This document shows, piece by piece, positions 53,861 through 63,358 of a DNA stretch of 64,000 bases. The position numbers and the translations under genes were made by a program. This stretch comes from Sulfurospirillum arcachonense DSM 9755 (GTDB taxonomy: Bacteria > Campylobacterota > Campylobacteria > Campylobacterales > Sulfurospirillaceae): the NCBI RefSeq assembly GCF_000597725.1, contig NZ_JFBL01000002.1:124001-188000 (forward strand), in the 5' to 3' direction. The notes under the pieces are model-generated. The model was not told where the DNA came from. It was given only the letters and a program-made list of their open reading frames with translations, and made no database searches. The stretch's first letter is position 1. Every line of letters starts with the position of its first letter.

Positions 53861-55206
53861 TAGGAATAGTAATGTTTTTTGCAGCACTTGCTATGCTGCT
53901 TTTTGGTTTTCCTGTTGCTTTTACCTTTGGTGCAGTATCTATAATTTTTGGATTTTTAGCGGGAATTTTAGAAGCATTTAGTTCTGATGAAACATTTTTT
54001 GAAGGTCTACAATACGGTATAGATATGTTTGCTTTCATGCCTCATAGAATTTGGGCCATTATGAATAATACAATTTTAATGGCAGTTCCTCTTTTTATAT
54101 TTATGGGAATTATTTTACAAAAAAGTAAATTAGCAGAGCGCCTTTTAGAATCTATGGGATACCTTTTTGGTGAACTTCGTGGTGGTGTTGCTATTAGTAC
54201 AGTTCTTGTAGGCTCACTTCTTGCTGCTTCAACAGGTGTTGTTGGTGCCAGTGTTGTTGCTATGGGGGTTATATCACTTCCAGTAATGATGAAATATAAT
54301 TATGATAAAGAGTTAGCAACTGGTACAATTTGTGCATCAGGAACACTAGGACAGATTATACCTCCTTCAATTGTCCTTATTATATTAGGAGATGTTTTTC
54401 AAGTTCCAGTTGGTGATCTTTTTCAAGCTGCTATCTGGCCAGGGCTATTTTTAGTTGGAGCTTATATTTTATATATTTTACTTTATTCTTATATAAAAAA
54501 AGATGCTGCTCCCCCTATCGTTATTGAAGGGGCTATTGGGTCAAAAACACAACAAGTTCTTAATGCTCTAAAGGCAATTCTCCCTCCGTTAGTACTTATT
54601 GTACTTGTTTTAGGATCTATTTTTATGGGTGTTGCAACCCCTACAGAATCAGCAGCAGTTGGTGGAGTAGGAGCTCTATTTTTGGCGATAGTATATAAAG
54701 AGTTTTCATTTAAAATGATTCATTCTAGTTCATTAGAAACAGTCAATATTACGGCAATGGTATTTGGTATTTTAATTGGAGCTACGGCATTTTCTATGGT
54801 ATTTACTTATACTGGTGGTGATACTATTGTTGAAGAGTTTATGTTGCAACTTCCTGGCGAAAAATGGGGTTTTTTAATTCTTTCAATGTTAGCAATTATG
54901 GTTTTAGGCTTTTTTATTGATTTTATTGAAATTTCATATATTATTGTACCTATTTTGGTTCCTATTGCTGAACAACTTGGACTTAATCCTGTATGGTATG
55001 CAATTTTAATTGCAATGAATTTACAGACATCATTTTTAACTCCTCCTTTTGGATTTAGTCTATTTTATTTAAAAGGTGTTGCTCCACCTAGTGTAAAAAC
55101 TATGCATATTTATAAAGGTGTTATACCTTTTATTATTATACAAATTATAGTGTTACTTTTACTGACTGTATATCCAGAATTATTTGGTATTAACAGATTA
55201 TTATAA
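53857..55206 (+). CDS. dctM: TRAP transporter large permease DctM
   Basis: A 449-residue polytopic membrane protein that carries the solute with Na+ in TRAP systems. Family blocks are LFGFPVAFTFGAVSIIFG, NTILMAVPLFIFMGIILQKS, GVVGASVVAMGVISLPVM, ASGTLGQIIPPSIVLIILG and the C-terminal LQTSFLTPPFGFSLFYLKG. Length is normal. It starts in the dctQ stop (ATGA). A strong hairpin ends the operon at 55207. Confidence 0.94.
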   Translation: MIGIVMFFAALAMLLFGFPVAFTFGAVSIIFGFLAGILEAFSSDETFFEGLQYGIDMFAFMPHRIWAIMNNTILMAVPLFIFMGIILQKSKLAERLLESMGYLFGELRGGVAISTVLVGSLLAASTGVVGASVVAMGVISLPVMMKYNYDKELATGTICASGTLGQIIPPSIVLIILGDVFQVPVGDLFQAAIWPGLFLVGAYILYILLYSYIKKDAAPPIVIEGAIGSKTQQVLNALKAILPPLVLIVLVLGSIFMGVATPTESAAVGGVGALFLAIVYKEFSFKMIHSSSLETVNITAMVFGILIGATAFSMVFTYTGGDTIVEEFMLQLPGEKWGFLILSMLAIMVLGFFIDFIEISYIIVPILVPIAEQLGLNPVWYAILIAMNLQTSFLTPPFGFSLFYLKGVAPPSVKTMHIYKGVIPFIIIQIIVLLLLTVYPELFGINRLL

Positions 55207-55241
55207 TTTTAAGACGAGAAGATTTTCTTCTCGTCTTAAAA
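55207..55241. terminator. Strong hairpin terminator after dctM
   Basis: A perfect 16-bp stem (TTTTAAGACGAGAAGA with TCTTCTCGTCTTAAAA) and loop TTT start directly after the stop codon. The A/T ends give a U-tract on either strand. Confidence 0.9.
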
Positions 55242-55267
55242 TATTATATATAAAGTTTAGTATCTTT

Positions 55268-55276
55268 TGCTAAAAT
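55268..55276 (+). promoter_or_regulatory. Extended -10 promoter of the lactate dehydrogenase
   Basis: TGCTAAAAT about 28 bp before the ATG at 55304, with AAAGGA between. Confidence 0.5.
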
Positions 55277-55303
55277 AACCTACTTAACTTAAAGGACATT
55301 TTT

Positions 55304-58132
55304 ATGTGTTTACTAGATGAATCTTATCTTGATTTTTATAAAAAGGTAAGCAATATATTACCTAAAGAGAGAGTTTTTACTGATCCTTTACATACTTTAG
55401 CTTATGGCACTGATGCCTCTTTTTATAGGTTGATTCCTAAAATTGTGGTTTGGGCAAAAACTGCTTCAGAAGTGAGTGAGATATTAAAGCTTTCAAGTTC
55501 AATGTCTTTACCTGTTGTATTTCGTGCAGCTGGAACCAGTTTATCAGGACAAGCGATTACAGATTCTATTTTAATAGTAACATCAAGAGATTGGAATAAA
55601 GTTGAAATCAATGAAGATGCTAGTTTAGTTACACTAGAACCTTCAGTTATAGGAAGTAGTGCTAATTTAGAATTATTACCATATGGGAAAAAAATTGGTC
55701 CAGATCCTGCAAGTATAAATTCTGCTATGATTGGTGGAATTGCTGCAAATAATGCCAGTGGTATGTGTTGTGGGATAAGTGATAATTCCTATAAAACATT
55801 AGAAAGTATGAAAATTATTTTTCATGATGGAAGAGAACTCGATACTGCTTCTAAAGAGAGTCGTGATGCATTTGCTAGGTCTCATCCTCATATAGTAGAA
55901 GAAATTAGTAAGTTAGCTCAAAAAGTAAATGATAACAAAGAGTTACATGACAAAATTGTTAGAAAATTTAAAATTAAAAATACTTGTGGGTATGCTCTTA
56001 ATGCTTTAGTTGATTTTGAAGATCCAATCGATATCATTTCTCATCTTATGATAGGAAGTGAAGGAACTTTAGGTTTTATTAAAGATATAACTTTTAAAAC
56101 AGTAGCTGAACACAAAGATAAAGCAAGTGCTTTGATGATATTTAAAAATATGAAAGATGCTTGTGATGCTGTTATGGTTCTTAAAACACAATGTAAAGAG
56201 AATGTAAGTGCTGCTGAAATCATGGATAGAGCTGGTTTAAGAAGTGTTGAAAATGAAGCAGGAATGCCATCATTTTTGAAAACTTTAGGAGTAGAAGCTA
56301 CTGCAGTACTTGTTGAAACAAGAGCTGAGAATAAAGAGATACTCAATACAAATATTGAAACTATATTAGATAAGTTAAAACATATAGAACCAGAATTGCC
56401 ATTGCAATTTACAGATAAAGTAGCAGAATATACACTTTTTTGGAAAATTAGAAAAGGTCTTTTCCCTGCGGTAGGTGCTGTAAGAAAAAGTGGCACGACT
56501 GTAATTATAGAAGACGTGGCATATCCTATTGAGAACTTAGCAGAAGCTACATTAGAGTTACAAGAGTTATTTAAAAAATACAATTACAATGAAGCGATTA
56601 TCTTTGGACATGCACTAGAGGGTAATTTACATTTTGTATTTACTCAAGCATTTGAAGAAGAATCTGAAATAAAACGTTATGAAATGTTTATGGAAGAAGT
56701 GGCAAATCAAGTTGCTGTGAAATATCAAGGAAGTTTAAAAGCAGAGCATGGTACAGGAAGAAATATGGCTCCTTTTGTTGAACTTGAATGGGGTGAAGAT
56801 GCCTATACTCTTATGAAAGAGATTAAGCAAATATTTGATCCAAAAGGTTTGATAAATCCAGGAGTTATTTTAAATGATGATAAGAAAATTCATCTTAAAA
56901 ACTTTAAAGCCATGCCAGCAACAAATGAATATATAGATAAATGTATAGAGTGTGGTTTTTGTGAACCAACCTGTCCTTCTCAGCATATAACACTAACTCC
57001 AAGACAAAGAATAGCATCTAATCGTTATATGACAACTTTAAAAGATGAAGGGAAAGAAAATCAATTAAAAGAGTTTAAAAAACTTTATCAGTATGACGGT
57101 GTTGAAACTTGTGCTACTTGTTCGTTATGTTCTTTATCTTGTCCAGTGGGCATTGATACAGGTAATTTAACAAAACAGATAAGAAGTGAGCAAATAGGCT
57201 CATTAGGGCATAGTGTAGCTGGTATGATAGCAAATAATTATTCTGGTGTACTAAGTGCAGGAAGAGTAGCTATGAGTGCCGTTAAATGGGTCAATAATAC
57301 ACTTATACCAAACAGTATAATGACAAAAATGAGTACTTCTTTAAGAACCTTGAGTGGAGATAGATTACCTTTATGGACAAAGAGTTTACCTAGTGGATAT
57401 AAATTTGAGGGTAAAACTACACTTAAAAGTGATGATAAAATTGTCTATTTTTCTTCATGTATCAATAGAACAATGGCAAATCCTAGTCAAAGAGAAGATG
57501 AAAAACCTTTAGATGTAGTGATAATTGGTTTATTAGAGCGTGCAGGTTATGAAGTAATTATTCCTAATGACATTGAGAATCTTTGTTGTGGAATGCCTTT
57601 TAGTTCAAAAGGTTATAAACCAGAAGGTAAAAAGAAATCAGACGAACTAGAAGAGCAATTAAGAATTGCAAGTAAAAATGGAAAATATCCAATCCTTTGT
57701 GATATGAGTCCTTGTAGCAAAACTATAGCAGCAAATTTTCCAGCAGATTTAAAAGTTCATGATACAGTCGAATTTATTTTAGAATTTTTAACTGATAAGT
57801 TAGAATTTCAACAAACAGCAGAACCAATAGTAATTCATACAACCTGTAGTACAAGAAAAACTGGTTTAGCTGATAAGTTTGAAAGTATTGCAAAAATGTG
57901 TAGCTCAAACGTTACAGTTCCAACAGATATAGGTTGCTGTGGTTTTGCTGGGGATAGAGGTTTTACATTTCCTGAACTCAATAAATCAGCACTAAAAGAT
58001 TTAAAAAGCTCAATTCCTTCTGATGTTAAATATGCATTTTCAACAAGTAAAACGTGTGAAATTGGTCTAAGTGAGCATAGTGGAATTGATTATAGGTCTA
58101 TATTTTATCTAGTAGAACGTTGTACTAAATAA
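55304..58132 (+). CDS. dld: D-lactate dehydrogenase, FAD/4Fe-4S (Dld-II type)
   Basis: A 942-residue membrane-associated flavoprotein that oxidises D-lactate to pyruvate and passes electrons to the quinone pool. The N-terminal FAD-binding type 4 domain has VVFRAAGTSLSGQAIT, and the FAD-oxidase C domain has the HALEGNLHFVF region and KAEHGTGRNMAPFVE. Two ferredoxin motifs follow (CIECGFCEPTCP near 546, CATCSLCSLSCP near 603), then two Cys-rich CCG modules (CCGMPF near 761, CCGFAG near 877). The architecture matches Shewanella Dld-II and Campylobacter homologues. Glycolate oxidase activity is a less likely alternative. Confidence 0.92.
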   Translation: MCLLDESYLDFYKKVSNILPKERVFTDPLHTLAYGTDASFYRLIPKIVVWAKTASEVSEILKLSSSMSLPVVFRAAGTSLSGQAITDSILIVTSRDWNKVEINEDASLVTLEPSVIGSSANLELLPYGKKIGPDPASINSAMIGGIAANNASGMCCGISDNSYKTLESMKIIFHDGRELDTASKESRDAFARSHPHIVEEISKLAQKVNDNKELHDKIVRKFKIKNTCGYALNALVDFEDPIDIISHLMIGSEGTLGFIKDITFKTVAEHKDKASALMIFKNMKDACDAVMVLKTQCKENVSAAEIMDRAGLRSVENEAGMPSFLKTLGVEATAVLVETRAENKEILNTNIETILDKLKHIEPELPLQFTDKVAEYTLFWKIRKGLFPAVGAVRKSGTTVIIEDVAYPIENLAEATLELQELFKKYNYNEAIIFGHALEGNLHFVFTQAFEEESEIKRYEMFMEEVANQVAVKYQGSLKAEHGTGRNMAPFVELEWGEDAYTLMKEIKQIFDPKGLINPGVILNDDKKIHLKNFKAMPATNEYIDKCIECGFCEPTCPSQHITLTPRQRIASNRYMTTLKDEGKENQLKEFKKLYQYDGVETCATCSLCSLSCPVGIDTGNLTKQIRSEQIGSLGHSVAGMIANNYSGVLSAGRVAMSAVKWVNNTLIPNSIMTKMSTSLRTLSGDRLPLWTKSLPSGYKFEGKTTLKSDDKIVYFSSCINRTMANPSQREDEKPLDVVIIGLLERAGYEVIIPNDIENLCCGMPFSSKGYKPEGKKKSDELEEQLRIASKNGKYPILCDMSPCSKTIAANFPADLKVHDTVEFILEFLTDKLEFQQTAEPIVIHTTCSTRKTGLADKFESIAKMCSSNVTVPTDIGCCGFAGDRGFTFPELNKSALKDLKSSIPSDVKYAFSTSKTCEIGLSEHSGIDYRSIFYLVERCTK

Positions 58133-58136
58133 GCTC

Positions 58137-58170
58137 TACATGTAAAGAGATTTTTTCTCTTTACATGTAA
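58137..58170. terminator. Hairpin of two inverted TACATGTA copies after dld
   Basis: A 14-bp stem (TACATGTAAAGAGA with TCTCTTTACATGTA) and a 5-T loop begin 4 bp after the dld stop. One arm holds an exact TTACATGTAA (58161-58170), the other the one-base variant CTACATGTAA (58136-58145). No T-run follows the stem. Confidence 0.7.
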
Positions 58171-58323
58171 GAAAAATAATAAAAATTTATTAAAAATTCA
58201 TAGAGTAAATAATAATGTTTTTATATGATTTTTTTATATGTTTATTTAATAAACTGTATGATAAAATAAATGAATTTGTCTACGGGATAGATAAAATTTA
58301 TCTGTATAAAAAGGGCTATTTTA

Positions 58324-58578
58324 ATGGAACTCAATTTGGTTACAGAGGGCTTGAAGTTTATGGTTTTGGGTATGGCTACTGTCTTTTCATTTTTGATATT
58401 GATGGTAATTATTTTACATTTCCAAGCAAAGATAATAAACAAGTTTTTTCCTCAAAAAGTTGTATCTACACCTAGTAGAGCATCTTCAACACAAAAATCA
58501 TCTACACAAAAAGATGATAAGGCACTAGTAGCAGCAATTACTGCAGCAATCACAACTTTTAAAAATTCAAAAAGCTAA
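58324..58578 (+). CDS. oadG: Oxaloacetate decarboxylase gamma subunit
   Basis: An 84-residue OadG, the small membrane subunit that holds the biotin-bearing alpha subunit to the beta pump. It has a short N-terminus, one membrane helix at about 12-33 (FMVLGMATVFSFLILMVIIL) and a Ser/Lys/Gln-rich cytoplasmic tail. AAGGG stands eight bases before the ATG. It precedes oadA by 12 bp. A longer frame at 58215-58475 in another register is a shadow. Confidence 0.88.
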   Translation: MELNLVTEGLKFMVLGMATVFSFLILMVIILHFQAKIINKFFPQKVVSTPSRASSTQKSSTQKDDKALVAAITAAITTFKNSKS

Positions 58579-58590
58579 TATGAGGGCAAA

Positions 58591-60372
58591 ATGAAGAAAA
58601 AATATATTGATGTAATGGATACTACCTTTAGAGACGGTTTTCAGTCAGTTTTTGGTGGTCGTGTTCTTATGGGTGACTTTATGCCAGCAGTTGCAGCTGC
58701 TAGAGAAGCAGGAATCAAACATTTTGAATTTGGTGGAGGGGCAAGATTTCAAAGTCTATTCTTTTATCTCAATGAAAATGCATTTGATATGATGGATAAG
58801 TTTAGAGAAGTAGCAGGTCCTGACGCAAACTTACAAACATTAGCACGTGGTGTAAACACTGTTATGCTAGATACTGGTAGCCGTGAACTTATAGATTTAC
58901 ATGCAAAAATGTTCAAAAAACATGGGACTACAACTATTAGAAACTTTGATGCACTCAATGACGTAGAAAATCTAAAATATAGTGGTGAGCGTATAAGTCA
59001 TCATGGATTGAATCATGAAGCAGTTGTAACGATGATGGATTTACCTCCAGGATGTGAAGGTGCTCATGATGTTGCTTTTTATGAAAAAACATTAAGAGAT
59101 ATATTAGACGCTGGAATTATTTATGATAGTATCTGTTTTAAAGATGCAAGTGGAACATCTAGTCCTCAAAAAGTATATGAAACTATAAAAATGGCAAAAA
59201 AATTATTGCCTGAAAATACACATGTAAGACTTCATACTCATGAAACTGCTGGTGTTAGTGTAGCATGTTATTTAGCTGCTCTTGAAGCTGGAGCTGATGG
59301 TATTGATTTAGCAGCATCACCTGTAAGTGGTGGTACAAGTCAACCCGATATCTTAACAATGTTACATGCTGTTAAAGGTAAAGAATATGATCTTGGTGGA
59401 TTAGAATTAGAAAAAGTTTTAACGTATCAAGAAGTTTTACAAGATAGTCTAAAAGATTACTTTTTACCTCCTGAAGCTACACAAGTTTCACCTCTTATTC
59501 CATTTTCACCAATGCCTGGTGGTGCATTAACTGCAAATACCCAAATGATGAGAGATAATAATATATTAGAAAAATTTCCAGAAGTTATAAAGGCTATGAG
59601 AGAAGTTGTTGAAAAAGGTGGTTATGGAACCAGTGTAACTCCTGTTTCTCAATTTTATTTCCAACAAGCATTTAATAACGTGATGTTTGGAAAATGGAAT
59701 AAAATAGCAGATGGTTATGGAAAAATGGTTCTTGGTTATTTTGGTCATACTCCAGTTGCTCCAGATAGTGATGTTGTGAGTTTAGCAAGTGAACAATTAA
59801 AAATGGAACCAACAACTCAAAATGCACTAGATATTGCAGATGCAGATGAAACAAAATCACTTCAATATACTCAAAACATATTAGAAAAAGAGGGTATTGA
59901 AGTAAATGAAGAAAATATTTTCATTGCAGCAAGTTGTAAAGAAAAAGGTATTGCTTTTCTAAAAGGTGAAGCAAAAGTTAATGTAAGAAAAATAGATAAA
60001 AATGTAAAACAGGAGAAAGTAAGCGTGGCAAATTCGAATGGAGAATACACAGTAGTTGTTAATGGTGAAAAATTTAATGTACAAGTGAGTGAAGGTCTTG
60101 ATGCTTCTATTGAAGTAAAATCAGTAACTTCAGCTAAACCATCAGCTCCTGTAGCATCAACAGGAGAAGAGATAAAAGCCAGTTTACCTGGATCAGTTTT
60201 TAAAGTTGTTGCAAAGGTTGGTGATACTGTTAAGGAAGGCGACGTACTTATCATCCTAGAAGCCATGAAAATGGAAATAGAAATAGTTGCTCCTAAAGAT
60301 GGTGTTGTAAGTGCTATTAATGTAGCAGAAGGGCAAAGTGTAGAAAACGGTCAAACACTAGCTGTAATTTAA
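58591..60372 (+). CDS. oadA: Oxaloacetate decarboxylase alpha subunit (biotin-bearing)
   Basis: A 593-residue carboxyltransferase that moves CO2 from oxaloacetate to biotin. The N-terminal DRE-TIM domain begins [19 protein letters not shown]; metal and substrate sites include [10 protein letters not shown] and [12 protein letters not shown] linker rich in Ala, Pro and Ser leads to a biotinyl domain with Lys560 in EAMKMEIEI. It lies between oadG and oadB, so the whole Na+-pumping decarboxylase is encoded. A pyruvate carboxylase subunit B role is less likely given oadG and oadB. Confidence 0.96.
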   Translation: MKKKYIDVMDTTFRDGFQSVFGGRVLMGDFMPAVAAAREAGIKHFEFGGGARFQSLFFYLNENAFDMMDKFREVAGPDANLQTLARGVNTVMLDTGSRELIDLHAKMFKKHGTTTIRNFDALNDVENLKYSGERISHHGLNHEAVVTMMDLPPGCEGAHDVAFYEKTLRDILDAGIIYDSICFKDASGTSSPQKVYETIKMAKKLLPENTHVRLHTHETAGVSVACYLAALEAGADGIDLAASPVSGGTSQPDILTMLHAVKGKEYDLGGLELEKVLTYQEVLQDSLKDYFLPPEATQVSPLIPFSPMPGGALTANTQMMRDNNILEKFPEVIKAMREVVEKGGYGTSVTPVSQFYFQQAFNNVMFGKWNKIADGYGKMVLGYFGHTPVAPDSDVVSLASEQLKMEPTTQNALDIADADETKSLQYTQNILEKEGIEVNEENIFIAASCKEKGIAFLKGEAKVNVRKIDKNVKQEKVSVANSNGEYTVVVNGEKFNVQVSEGLDASIEVKSVTSAKPSAPVASTGEEIKASLPGSVFKVVAKVGDTVKEGDVLIILEAMKMEIEIVAPKDGVVSAINVAEGQSVENGQTLAVI

Positions 60373-60380
60373 GGTTCAAG

Positions 60381-61715
60381 ATGAAAAAACTTCTATTTTT
60401 ACTATTAGCAGTTTATGCTATTAGTTTTACAGTACAACCACTATCTGCTGGTGAAAATACACAGAATAAACATGTAGAGATTACTAGTAAAAAAGTTTCT
60501 CATCATCAGGCAAAAAGTATTTCTGAAATGTTCAGTAACTTTTACCGAACAACAGGTATTTATGCTTTTTTAAATCCAAAAGACAATGTGACAAATGCAT
60601 TGGGGGAACCTTTAAGTAAATTTGCACAAGGATGGGGAAGAGTTATTATGATTTCAATAACTTTTTTACTTTTTTATCTTGCAATTGCAAAAGGTTTTGA
60701 GCCTTTACTTTTACTGCCTATAGCTTTTGGTGGGTTATTAGCCAATATCCCATTAGCCAATATAATTGGACATGAGGGTTTTTTAGGTGTCTTATTTGAA
60801 TCTGGTATTAAAAATGAGTTATTCCCTCTCATTATATTTATGGGAGTTGGGGCCATGACAGATTTTGGACCACTTCTGGCACATCCTAAGACAGCTCTTT
60901 TAGGAGCTGCCGCACAATTTGGAATATTTGCTTCACTCGTTGGGGCTGTTACTTTGTCTCAGTATACTTCTTGGTTTGATTTTTCATTACAAGATGCATC
61001 TGCTATATCTATTATAGGTGGAGCTGATGGACCAACTTCTATCTTTGTTGCTTCAAAACTTGCTCCAGATTTAATGGGAGCAATTGCTGTTGCAGCATAT
61101 TCTTATATGGCACTTGTGCCAATTATTCAACCACCAATTATGAGATTTTTTACAACAGTGGAAGAAAGAAAAATAAAAATGGAACAGTTAAGAGAAGTTG
61201 GTAAGATGGAAAAACTTCTTTTTCCTTTAACTGTAGTAATGCTTTCAATTCTTATTTTACCAGAATCAACACCATTGATAGGTGCATTTACATTTGGTAA
61301 TTTTGCTAGAGTATCTGGTGTTGTTGATAGATTATCTGATACAATGCAAAATTCTTTAATTAATATTGTAACAATATTTTTAGGATTAGCTGTCGGTTCT
61401 AAATTAGCCGCAGAGAAATTTTTAGTGGTAGAAACTTTAGGAATTTTGGCTATAGGATTGGTTGCATTTGCCGTAGGTACTGCAGCAGGTGTTATTATGG
61501 CAAAGATTATGAATAAATTTTCAAAAACACCTATTAATCCTCTTATAGGTTCAGCTGGAGTGAGTGCTGTGCCAATGGCTGCGAGAGTTTCTAATAAAGA
61601 AGGGATGAAAGCTGACCCAACAAATATGCTTCTTATGCATGCTATGGGTCCAAACGTTGCTGGAGTAATTGGTTCTGCCGTTGCTGCTGGCGTATTATTA
61701 TCAATATTTAAATAA
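60381..61715 (+). CDS. oadB: Oxaloacetate decarboxylase beta subunit (Na+ pump)
   Basis: A 444-residue membrane protein that decarboxylates carboxybiotin and exports Na+. The core has [41 protein letters not shown] with the conserved Asp of the Na+ site, and the C-terminal [19 protein letters not shown] and [18 protein letters not shown]. An N-terminal signal-like segment and about 60 extra residues precede the first canonical helix. It follows oadA by 8 bp. The reaction could support anaplerosis in reverse or sodium export. Confidence 0.96.
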   Translation: MKKLLFLLLAVYAISFTVQPLSAGENTQNKHVEITSKKVSHHQAKSISEMFSNFYRTTGIYAFLNPKDNVTNALGEPLSKFAQGWGRVIMISITFLLFYLAIAKGFEPLLLLPIAFGGLLANIPLANIIGHEGFLGVLFESGIKNELFPLIIFMGVGAMTDFGPLLAHPKTALLGAAAQFGIFASLVGAVTLSQYTSWFDFSLQDASAISIIGGADGPTSIFVASKLAPDLMGAIAVAAYSYMALVPIIQPPIMRFFTTVEERKIKMEQLREVGKMEKLLFPLTVVMLSILILPESTPLIGAFTFGNFARVSGVVDRLSDTMQNSLINIVTIFLGLAVGSKLAAEKFLVVETLGILAIGLVAFAVGTAAGVIMAKIMNKFSKTPINPLIGSAGVSAVPMAARVSNKEGMKADPTNMLLMHAMGPNVAGVIGSAVAAGVLLSIFK

Positions 61716-61729
61716 AGAAAGAGAGTAAA

Positions 61730-63310
61730 ATGATGTCTAAGGTAAATGGATTAGAAAATCTTGGTTTAACCGGAATTAAAGAGGTTTATCATAATCTTAG
61801 TTACGATGAACTTTTTGAACATGAACAAAGAGATCCATATGGTCAGGTTACTAAGGGTGGTACATTTGCTGTAGATACAGGCATATTTACAGGACGTAGC
61901 CCTAAAGATAAGTATTTTGTGAATCAAGACCCATCTAATAAATACATCTCTTGGGGTGAAGTCAATAAACCAGTATCAAAAGAAATTTTTGATGAACTTT
62001 TCTCAAAAGTAAAAAAACAACTCTCTGATAAAAATGTTTATGTTCAAGATGCTTATTGTGGAGGCGCTCCTGAGAGTAGAAAAAGTATTCGTGTTGTTAC
62101 TGAAATAGCTTGGCAAGCACATTTTGTTAAAAATATGTTTATTCGTCCTCCTGAAGAAGACTTAGCAAATTTTACTCCAGATTTTACTTTGTATAATGCT
62201 GGAAAACTTAATAATAAAGATTATGAAAAACATGGATTACATTCAGATGTATTTGTTGTTTTTAATGTTGAAGAAAATATAGCAATTATTGGTGGTACTT
62301 GGTACGGTGGTGAAATGAAAAAAGGTGTTTTTTCAATGATGAACTATTGGTTGCCACTTGAAGGGAAACTTTCAATGCACTGTTCTGCTAATGTTGGAGC
62401 AGATGGAGATACTGCACTGTTTTTTGGACTTAGTGGAACTGGAAAAACAACACTTTCAACAGATCCTAGAAGAAGACTAATAGGTGATGATGAACATGGT
62501 TGGGATGATAAAGGGGTTTTTAATTTTGAAGGTGGATGTTATGCAAAATGTATAGGTCTTGATCCTCAAAGCGAACCTGAAATATATGGAGCTATTAAGC
62601 GTAATGCACTTTTAGAAAATGTAGTGATAGATAAAGATGGTAAAGTAGATTATAAAGATGGAAGCAAAACTGAAAATACAAGAGTCTCTTATCCTATTGA
62701 TCATATAAAAAACCATAAAAGATCATTAAAAGCACCACACCCTAAAAAAATAATATTTTTAACCGCTGATGCCTTTGGTGTACTTCCTCCAGTTTCTCGT
62801 CTGACTAAAGAACAAGCAATGTATTATTTTATGAGTGGATATACTGCAAAGGTTGCTGGAACTGAGAGAGGTGTTACTGAACCAGTTGCAACGTTTAGTT
62901 CTTGTTTTGGAGAGGCTTTTTTACCACTTCATCCGACAGTTTATGCAAAACTTCTTGGTGAAAAAATAGATAAACATGGAGTAGATGTGTATCTTGTTAA
63001 CACTGGTTGGACTGGTGGAACTTATGGGGTTGGAACAAGAATGAGTATAAAAGCAACACGTTCTTGTATTAATTCTATACTTGATGGAAGTATTGAAAAA
63101 TCAGAATTTGAACAAACTCCTGTTTTTGGTTTAAGTATTCCTAAACAGTTACAAGGAGTAGATACACTCCTTTTAAACCCTAAAAATACTTGGAAAAATA
63201 AGAGTTTATTTGATGCTTCTCAAAAAGAATTAGCAGAGATGTTTATTCAAAACTTTAAAAAATATATAACTGATGATTCAGACTTTTCAAGTGCTGGACC
63301 AAAACTATAA
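61730..63310 (+). CDS. pckA: Phosphoenolpyruvate carboxykinase (ATP)
   Basis: A 526-residue enzyme that interconverts oxaloacetate and PEP with ATP/ADP. Signatures are [35 protein letters not shown], the kinase loop [14 protein letters not shown] near 233-246, and [10 protein letters not shown]. The ATP rather than GTP type is clear. It follows oadB by 14 bp, so oxaloacetate can go to either PEP or pyruvate from one transcription unit. A terminator follows. Confidence 0.98.
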   Translation: MMSKVNGLENLGLTGIKEVYHNLSYDELFEHEQRDPYGQVTKGGTFAVDTGIFTGRSPKDKYFVNQDPSNKYISWGEVNKPVSKEIFDELFSKVKKQLSDKNVYVQDAYCGGAPESRKSIRVVTEIAWQAHFVKNMFIRPPEEDLANFTPDFTLYNAGKLNNKDYEKHGLHSDVFVVFNVEENIAIIGGTWYGGEMKKGVFSMMNYWLPLEGKLSMHCSANVGADGDTALFFGLSGTGKTTLSTDPRRRLIGDDEHGWDDKGVFNFEGGCYAKCIGLDPQSEPEIYGAIKRNALLENVVIDKDGKVDYKDGSKTENTRVSYPIDHIKNHKRSLKAPHPKKIIFLTADAFGVLPPVSRLTKEQAMYYFMSGYTAKVAGTERGVTEPVATFSSCFGEAFLPLHPTVYAKLLGEKIDKHGVDVYLVNTGWTGGTYGVGTRMSIKATRSCINSILDGSIEKSEFEQTPVFGLSIPKQLQGVDTLLLNPKNTWKNKSLFDASQKELAEMFIQNFKKYITDDSDFSSAGPKL

Positions 63311-63317
63311 CTTTCAC

Positions 63318-63341
63318 GGGGAGTTTTAGACTCCCCATTTT
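63318..63341 (+). terminator. Terminator after pckA
   Basis: GGGGAGT and ACTCCCC form a 7-bp GC-rich stem with a 5-base loop, followed by ATTTTC, 7 bp after the stop codon. Confidence 0.85.
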
Positions 63342-63358
63342 CAAAAAAAGGATTTATA

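Noticed and set aside
56041-56583. 180-codon antisense frame inside dld
   Set aside because: Fully inside a strongly conserved gene on the other strand, with no ribosome-binding site or recognisable motif; a shadow frame.
58215-58475. 86-codon frame before oadA
   Set aside because: It overlaps oadG in another register, has no family match and an aromatic-rich shadow composition; oadG (58324-58578) explains the region.
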